From contig NC_020175.2 in NCBI RefSeq assembly GCF_000224145.3, forward strand, positions 1,165,948 to 1,229,947: 64,000 nt of DNA, written 5' to 3'. Position numbers and translations under genes: made by a program. Below are positions 62,501 through 64,000 of this stretch, in pieces. How positions within the stretch are numbered: position 1 is the first letter of the stretch; every line of letters starts with the position of its first letter. The stretch comes from Ciona intestinalis (Eukaryota; Chordata; Ascidiacea; Phlebobranchia; Cionidae). Below the pieces are notes generated by a model. That model did not search any database, was not told the DNA's origin, and was given only the letters and a program-made list of their open reading frames with translations.

Positions 62501-64000
62501 AGTAACAGTTAATACGAAGGTAATTTCATCAAAGAAAATTTAACCCGGTTCTTATCACAAATGGTGACTTTATTATATTTCGTTGAAATATGAGCCAAGA
62601 TTATCATCTACATTGCGAAAGTGGAAACACCAGGGCTTTGTTTGAGTAATTGAAATCGCAAATGTGAACTTGGAGGGTTACGAATACTGGCGGGGCTTTG
62701 ACATTTTGGTAGCAGACTTACAACAGACAATTTGTAATTTAATCACTAGCTTTGTATTTGTTATAAAAAGTCTAAATATATTTGCTCACAAAAAGCACAT
62801 ACTGATTTAATTTACGTAAACAAGAGGCATAAGATGCCGGTTATTGGCGTAAATAGTATACAGTGGAAAATACGGAACACCTTTAGCACATATAATATTT
62901 AAATATCCTGATCGTGTTTCAAATAATAATAACAGTGGTCTATGGGACTCGTAAAGATACGGTCTTATATTTCTTCGAATGTTTTTTGTTTATTACCAAC
63001 TGGGACGAAAAAAGGATGAAAGTGTCCCATCTTCCCCCACCCTACTATTATATATCTCGGTAGTATAATGCTAGTTGGCTTTGATTTTTTGTTGGCGCGT
63101 TTTAATGACTATCCTATAGTGTTGCTAATTTCGTTTCTTTGTCGTCATCATTGTCGTGGTAAAAGAGATAAGTAAAAATTTATGTTAGGATATGTTTTGT
63201 TTTTTTACAAGTGAATTAGTCAATTAATGTCTAAAGATCGCTATTGCAAAGTAGTTTCAACAAGCACGACAAAGCGCAATGTGTAGATATAATCATGTTT
63301 ACGCTACAAAACCCAGCAGGCTCATTCGTTCAACACATTGAAGTTATGATAAAAAATTAAACGTGAAATCGGCGAACGTTTGGTTCGTATAAGTCTTTAT
63401 ATTACAGAGAAAATGCAAAATTACTTTAAATATATCTTGTGGCAAAATACCCACATTTATGGTAACAAGCTATCTAATTTTATTTGTGTTTCCAGCTTTT
63501 GTAAACAATTTGTAAGGCGATATTATTTTACATCGTCGAAGGTATGCATGTATATATTAGGAGGGAATCCCAGAGATATAGCAGTGGTAGGGTGGGACAT
63601 GTTTTTTTCTCTTTTATCGTATCATTGGATAATAAACAAAGAATATCTGCAGAAATATATTACCGTATCCTCACAACTTCAAAGGAACGTTGTTAATTTT
63701 AAAAACACGATTAGAAAAAAAATGATTAAGCTGCCAACTATATCTATCTTATACACCCCACAATACTATATGTTCTTTAACTATAAATGGGGACCTACAG
63801 GTTTACAGTCAAAACAACCCAAATATAAAACTTATCAATATGATGCTGTAACAACAATATAAAAAACTGGTTATTTATATTCTCAATACAACGCATTGCT
63901 CACCTCAGGGTTAAGCATTGTCTTGAGCATTGAACAGGGTCGAGACGAGAATGGTCGGCCCAAAAGGCTCGGGGTACAGAAATCATATCTGCTGGCTTCT
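26769..64000 (-). CDS. Polycystin-1 (PKD1) family 11-TM adhesion/channel receptor, 5' partial
   Basis: About 69 exons on the minus strand join in phase to give roughly 4,600 codons, close to the length of vertebrate polycystin-1. Order: WSC, many diverged PKD repeats, REJ region, GAIN/GPS, TM1, PLAT, TM2-TM5, TM6, polycystin extracellular domain, TM7-TM11, and a Ser-rich cytoplasmic tail with stop TAA at 26769-26771. The start codon, signal peptide and first part of WSC lie beyond 64000. Polycystin-1 proteins are cleaved at the GPS and pair with TRPP channels in cilia and other membranes; ascidian sperm self-recognition receptors (s-Themis) belong to the same superfamily. I cannot tell from sequence alone whether this is the PKD1 orthologue or such a paralogue. 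Two exons appear twice because of probable haplotype duplication, and the PLAT exon has an apparent frameshift. Confidence 0.87.
29821..31934 (-). CDS. TM6, polycystin extracellular domain and TM7-TM11 in one 2.1-kb exon
   Basis: This 2,114-bp exon encodes a basic loop, TM6 (T-S-C-I-F-L-I-G-M-L-L-T-V-V-L), a long extracellular domain with the polycystin-type Y-V-R-G-L-F start and W-R-N-P-Q-G-S-Y-V-I-V-G core, then five hydrophobic helices: around WVYAILLVWSALFALSS, ILDTLLWITVVCYLIS, MVLVTWTVLMVIKFVN, FGIIFVAFCFIVILLAVVGY and CYSILYYGILFLSTRI. These correspond to the voltage-sensor-like and pore helices of PKD channels. The loop before the last helix is the expected pore region. It is the longest exon of a gene whose other exons average about 170 bp. 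Phases: the incoming G completes an Asp codon and the exon ends in phase 0. Confidence 0.9.
32135..34828 (-). CDS. TM2-TM5 and intracellular loop exons
   Basis: Exons in transcript order: 34683-34828, 34399-34492, 33937-34070, 33519-33662, 33084-33302, 32783-32924 and 32135-32547. TM2 is around MSMCLLILCLSTLANVLF, TM3 around YWSFGIGGLACVVLLPAQI, and the last exon carries TM4 (YYSIVSIVSFVVVIYGAAYL) and TM5 (LFWTLFVLESTLVLLTAI). Between them lies a hydrophilic loop with D-E-G-P-T-S-N-E and repeated S-W-L-P motifs, as in the long TM3-TM4 loop of polycystin-1. The donor of 32783-32924 (GA then GTCAGT) is non-ideal but is the only one I found that keeps phase. Confidence 0.82.
35064..35741 (-). 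CDS. PLAT/LH2 domain exons, apparent frameshift
   Basis: Exons 35554-35741 and 35064-35349. PLAT is the beta-sandwich that binds lipids and partner proteins on the cytoplasmic side after TM1. In the incoming frame the start reads F-E-V-T-I-Q-T-G-S-W-x-G-S-G-T-S-S, a good PLAT opening. The later part (M-I-L-F-G-R-D-G-K, then Q-C-L-F-E-T-G) lies in another frame and continues in phase into W-F-I-D-Y-I-I-I-R-D and W-Y-F-S-C-N-T-W-L in the next exon. So one base appears lost or gained between about 35682 and 35700. A lone N at 35708 shows that base calls here are poor. Confidence 0.82.
35746..36366. repeat. Duplicated segment, copy carrying a transposon insertion
   Basis: Nearly identical to 37027-37620 apart from scattered SNPs and an indel of about 30 bp at about 35930-35965 (present here, absent in the other copy). 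The homology stops exactly where a TAGGGCTGTGG transposon end begins at 36367. Interpreted as one haplotype of a heterozygous locus. Confidence 0.8.
36005..36217 (-). CDS. TM1 / pre-PLAT exon, haplotype copy 1
   Basis: A 213-bp phase 0-0 exon encodes the second half of TM1 (VLLIITILFIGFLVL) and a basic segment leading to R-W-Y-F-G-S-D-D-R-R-A-S-E-R, the usual polycystin sequence before PLAT. It is duplicated at 37253-37465 with one visible amino-acid difference (Phe here, Ser there). Because TM1 can only be used once, the pair is best read as two alleles. Confidence 0.8.
36367..36976. mobile_element. hAT-like transposon, right end lost in gap
   Basis: Starts TAGGGCTGTGG, similar in style to the TAGGGGTGGGC end of the element at 15181. 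It is followed by an array of TTAACCG units between 36400 and 36440, typical of hAT sub-terminal repeats. The other end falls in the N gap at 36977-37026. The second haplotype copy reads straight through the insertion point (near 37620) without it. Confidence 0.6.
36977..37026. other. Assembly gap (50 N) between haplotype copies
   Basis: Fifty N bases joining the end of a truncated transposon to the start of the second copy of the flanking sequence. The position supports an assembly junction rather than missing gene sequence. Confidence 0.95.
37027..37620. repeat. Duplicated segment, copy without transposon
   Basis: Second copy of 35746-36366. It continues without interruption past the transposon insertion point into the intron that leads to the GPS exon, so it represents the empty-site haplotype. 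Confidence 0.8.
37253..37465 (-). CDS. TM1 / pre-PLAT exon, haplotype copy 2
   Basis: Same length, phase and splice sites as 36005-36217. It lies next to the upstream GPS exon and on the far side of a 50-N gap from the PLAT exon. Either copy would join the flanking exons in frame. Only one should be used in a gene model. Confidence 0.8.
37901..38511 (-). CDS. GPS (autoproteolysis site) and first half of TM1
   Basis: Exons 38321-38511 and 37901-38050 join in phase 0. The joined sequence has C-F-Y-W-K-R-N-G-W-S-N-A-G-V, then I-C-S-T-S-H-L-S-T-F, then a hydrophobic run (YSNIIMAVVWANALTP) that continues as TM1. H-L-S is the cleavage tripeptide of GAIN domains, so self-cleavage is predicted. Two of the four usual GPS cysteines are absent (Val and Thr in their places), which from memory is also so in polycystin-1. 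The acceptor of the second exon is ACCACCAG at 38051-38058; an in-frame TAA just upstream rules out an earlier start. Confidence 0.85.
38727..43663 (-). CDS. REJ-to-GAIN extracellular region
   Basis: Exons in transcript order: 43334-43663, 42965-43134, 42691-42814, 42310-42476, 42030-42147, 41556-41782, 41037-41286, 40594-40791, 40287-40397, 39934-40061, 39498-39608, 39150-39277 and 38727-38851. The first two encode a low-complexity Gln/Glu/Ser/Pro-rich stretch. Later exons read as an ordered, mostly alpha-helical then beta-sheet region with many N-glycosylation sequons, matching the end of REJ and the GAIN domain that precedes GPS. Phases join cleanly from 39934 down to the GPS. The acceptor at 40061 has an alternative 6 bp downstream (40055), also in phase. 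Confidence 0.75.
43840..43869 (-). CDS. 30-bp micro-exon in the REJ region
   Basis: Read between acceptor TTTTACAG and donor GTAAGT, it gives T-G-Q-E-I-P-W-N-V when joined. It takes the single T left by the exon at 44041-44118 and hands a single T to the exon at 43334-43663, so it keeps phase 1 on both sides. Skipping it would also keep frame, so it could be alternatively spliced. Confidence 0.6.
44041..46483 (-). CDS. REJ domain core exons
   Basis: Exons in transcript order: 46271-46483, 45819-45994, 45292-45529, 44830-44912, 44371-44528 and 44041-44118. The REJ hallmark is clear: I-D-G-G-S-V-R, then I-I-D-A-S-Q-S-Y-D-P-D, then F-F-W-E-C-Y across a splice junction. A preceding Y-H-C-P-Q-V-T-H-I-V-Y-N-W-T segment is also REJ-like. 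REJ (receptor for egg jelly) modules occur in sea urchin sperm receptors, PKDREJ and polycystin-1. Their role is extracellular and may involve ligand binding and signalling in gametes or cilia. Confidence 0.85.
46750..56349 (-). CDS. Array of diverged PKD (Ig-like) repeats
   Basis: Exons in transcript order: 56241-56349, 55889-56010, 55256-55612, 54877-55047, 54484-54572, 54067-54282, 53427-53741, 52975-53156, 52211-52363, 51845-51970, 51134-51288, 50595-50779, 50097-50261, 49651-49771, 49174-49418, 48515-48760, 48176-48295, 47667-47850, 47354-47488, 46957-47064 and 46750-46882. Repeated pieces of the PKD fold appear as W-E-M-G-D-G-T, W-N-M-G-G-D-T, H-K-Y-T-R-F-G-E-Y-T-V, H-S-F-S-R-H-G-L-Y-T-V and H-V-Y-N-E-A-G-H. 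The introns cut inside repeats, so exon and domain borders do not match. Many N-x-S/T sequons are present. The array forms the long extracellular stalk; the number of units (about a dozen) is an estimate. Confidence 0.8.
51437..51722 (-). mobile_element. tRNA-derived SINE, reverse orientation
   Basis: On the reverse strand it begins with the tRNA-like head (GGCGCCGTGGCAAAGTGATC) and ends with the GTTTTCTGGCCATGCC tail, matching the order of the plus-strand SINE at 5850-6113. It lies in an intron of the PKD1-like gene. Confidence 0.78.
52490..52652 (-). mobile_element. Diverged SINE copy, reverse orientation
   Basis: The reverse strand starts GGCATCGTGGCACAGTTGG and contains a TTTCAAGGCTC B-box-like motif and the GACAATTTAG / AATTCCC body shared with the better-preserved SINEs, but with many changes. 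It is intronic. Confidence 0.6.
54686..54836 (-). mobile_element. Strongly decayed SINE copy
   Basis: The order of motifs (GTCGCCCAGTGGCTAAAAAG head on the reverse strand, then ATGGGTTTCAG and the GTGTATGTTTACTG-like body) follows the SINE, but similarity is low. It is intronic in the PKD1-like gene. Confidence 0.4.
56422..57666 (-). CDS. Extracellular exons between WSC and the main PKD array
   Basis: Exons in transcript order: 57491-57666, 56988-57275, 56795-56916 and 56422-56505. They encode PKD-like pieces (for example K-F-T-F-T-K-P-G-T-C-E-I-T-V and F-V-D-F-G-D-Q-R) with several Cys. The exon 57491-57666 ends CAG then GCAAGT: a GC-AG intron, supported because phase 0 is kept into K-F-T-F-T. 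No family beyond PKD-like is recognised. Confidence 0.75.
57854..58433. repeat. Duplicated segment around a PKD exon, copy 1
   Basis: Nearly identical to 58950-59540. It contains the exon 57903-58052. Homology ends at an AGGGAAAG target duplication where a transposon begins. Differences from the other copy include one silent base in the exon (CAAACTCC versus CAAATTCC) and a 12-bp GTGTTTTTTTGC insertion present only in copy 2, at about 59268-59281. Confidence 0.85.
57903..58052 (-). CDS. N-terminal extracellular exon, haplotype copy 1
   Basis: A 150-bp phase 1-1 exon encodes V-L-I-R-N-A-M-S-S-F-E-Y-R-D and then A-S-L-S-V-V-V-D-A-S, a PKD-like strand pattern. An identical peptide is encoded at 59000-59149. 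One copy joins 59750-59898 to 57491-57666 in frame; using both would also stay in frame but repeat the same 50 residues. Confidence 0.78.
58442..58889. mobile_element. hAT-like MITE with target-site duplication
   Basis: The terminal inverted repeats are about 30 bp: the left starts CAGAGCCATA and the right, on the reverse strand, starts CAGAGTCGTA, both continuing to CCGAGTAGTCCAAC. The 8-bp duplications AGGGAAAG flank it exactly at 58434-58441 and 58890-58897. The other haplotype shows the empty site (TAAGAGAAAGCGAAC near 59540). No transposase is encoded in 448 bp. Confidence 0.85.
58900..58949. other. Assembly gap (50 N) between haplotype copies
   Basis: Fifty N bases placed just after the right target duplication of the transposon and directly before the repeated flanking sequence. 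Confidence 0.95.
58950..59540. repeat. Duplicated segment around a PKD exon, copy 2 (empty-site allele)
   Basis: Second copy of 57854-58433, continuing without the transposon into the intron before exon 59750-59898. Interpreted as the allele lacking the insertion. Confidence 0.85.
59000..59149 (-). CDS. N-terminal extracellular exon, haplotype copy 2
   Basis: Same 150-bp exon as 57903-58052, with identical splice sites and protein. Only one copy should be counted in the gene model. Confidence 0.78.
59750..59898 (-). CDS. Extracellular exon after WSC
   Basis: A 149-bp exon encodes M-G-V-V-N-V-T-I-G-F-P-R and P-G-Q-T-T-T-T-L-Q-F, a beta-strand-rich Ig-like pattern with one N-glycosylation sequon. 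It ends in phase 1 so that G joins the next exon to make Asp. The domain is PKD-like at best. Confidence 0.75.
60170..64000 (-). CDS. WSC domain exons, running off the window
   Basis: Exons in transcript order: 63904 to beyond 64000, 60896-60988 and 60170-60363. Joined they give D-P-V-Q-C-S-R-Q-C, F-A-L-L-D-P-P-N-C-I-C, and then S-C-L-D-S-C-P-S-D-I-T-S-M-C-G-G, which is the Cys pattern of a WSC carbohydrate-binding domain as found near the N-terminus of polycystin-1. The first exon is only 97 bases in view and is open to the edge. It is accepted because its phase 2 end completes an Arg codon with the next exon and the Cys spacing fits WSC. The last exon continues into a beta-rich segment after WSC. 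Confidence 0.8.
60490..60669. mobile_element. MITE with GTAGGGTGGGGGAAG inverted ends, copy A
   Basis: The left end GTAGGGTGGGGGAAGATGGG and the right end CCCATCTTCCCCCACCCTAC are perfect reverse complements; the element is about 180 bp with no ORF. It is intronic in the PKD1-like gene between exons 60170-60363 and 60896-60988. Related copies lie at about 61077, 62854 and 63587. Confidence 0.85.
61077..61270. mobile_element. Same MITE family, copy B, inverted and diverged
   Basis: The internal sequence ATCCTGATCGTGTTTCGAAT and TCTATGGGAG is the reverse complement of the interior of copy A. The right end reads TTCCATCTTTCCCTATCCTAC. The left end is decayed. Confidence 0.75.
61271..62853. other. 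Intron interior, nothing recognised
   Basis: AT-rich sequence inside the 2.9-kb intron 60989-63903. I read both strands and see no exon-like ORF with splice sites, no RNA gene and no domain. In particular no fibrinogen-like coding sequence was seen. Confidence 0.6.
62854..63046. mobile_element. Same MITE family, copy C
   Basis: Contains ATCCTGATCGTGTTTCAAAT and ends GTGTCCCATCTTCCCCCACC at about 63022-63041, in the orientation of copy B. The left terminal repeat is decayed. Confidence 0.78.
63587..63772. mobile_element. Same MITE family, copy D, strongly decayed
   Basis: Starts TAGGGTGGGACATG and shares ATAAACAAAGAATAT and CCGTATCCTCACAAC with the interior of copy A, in the same orientation. 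The right end is reduced to ACACCCCAC. The plus-strand reading frame that crosses it is not considered a gene. Confidence 0.6.

Noticed and set aside
63380..63862. 160-codon plus-strand reading frame
   Set aside because: It overlaps a decayed MITE copy, has no recognisable domain, is rich in codons expected from AT-rich non-coding DNA, and lies within an intron of the minus-strand gene.
1..64000. CRISPR arrays, operons or prokaryotic features
   Set aside because: The window is clearly intron-rich animal DNA. The only regular repeats are EGF exons, WxxW exons and transposons.

Overview
The window is AT-rich animal DNA with short exons, mostly phase-1 introns, a tRNA-derived SINE, hAT-like non-autonomous transposons and four 50-N assembly gaps. 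The protein families, gene density, SINE type and signs of two unmerged, highly polymorphic haplotypes fit a solitary ascidian of the Ciona type. The species call is inference from style, not a database match.

Left part (1-25773, plus strand): about 60 exons of one very large secreted or extracellular-matrix gene whose 5' end lies left of the window. In order it encodes 25 complete calcium-binding EGF modules (plus one mostly lost in the gap at 2232-2281) in two arrays separated by a Thr/Pro linker; a second Thr/Pro linker; two VWD-C8-TIL units with cysteine-rich VWC-like tails; three VWA domains spaced by two EGF modules; four almost identical mucin-type WxxW modules; and a C-terminal C-type-lectin-like domain ending in TAG at 25771-25773.

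Middle (25774-26768): a short convergent intergenic stretch with 3' UTR sequence and a decayed SINE.

Right part (26769-64000, minus strand): one giant polycystin-1 (PKD1) family gene of about 69 exons, roughly 4,600 codons in view, with its 5' end beyond position 64000. Order: WSC domain, a long series of diverged PKD repeats, REJ region, GAIN/GPS with an intact HL-S cleavage tripeptide, TM1, PLAT, TM2-TM5, a 2.1-kb exon carrying TM6, the polycystin extracellular domain and TM7-TM11, then a Ser-rich cytoplasmic tail ending at 26769. I reconstructed the exons by joining GT-AG boundaries in phase. The partial WSC exon at 63904-64000, the tail exon at 28964-29185 and the last exon at 26769-26874 are short or lack an initial Met, so simple ORF scans miss them.

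The two genes are tail to tail: a matrix protein rich in adhesion modules beside an adhesion/channel receptor. Two stretches of the receptor gene (around 36-37 kb and 58-59 kb) are present twice, each pair separated by a transposon and a 50-N gap. The sequence supports these being two haplotypes, one with and one without a transposon insertion, laid end to end in the assembly. Apparent frameshifts in the PLAT exon and in the lectin-domain exon are flagged as probable sequence errors or alleles.
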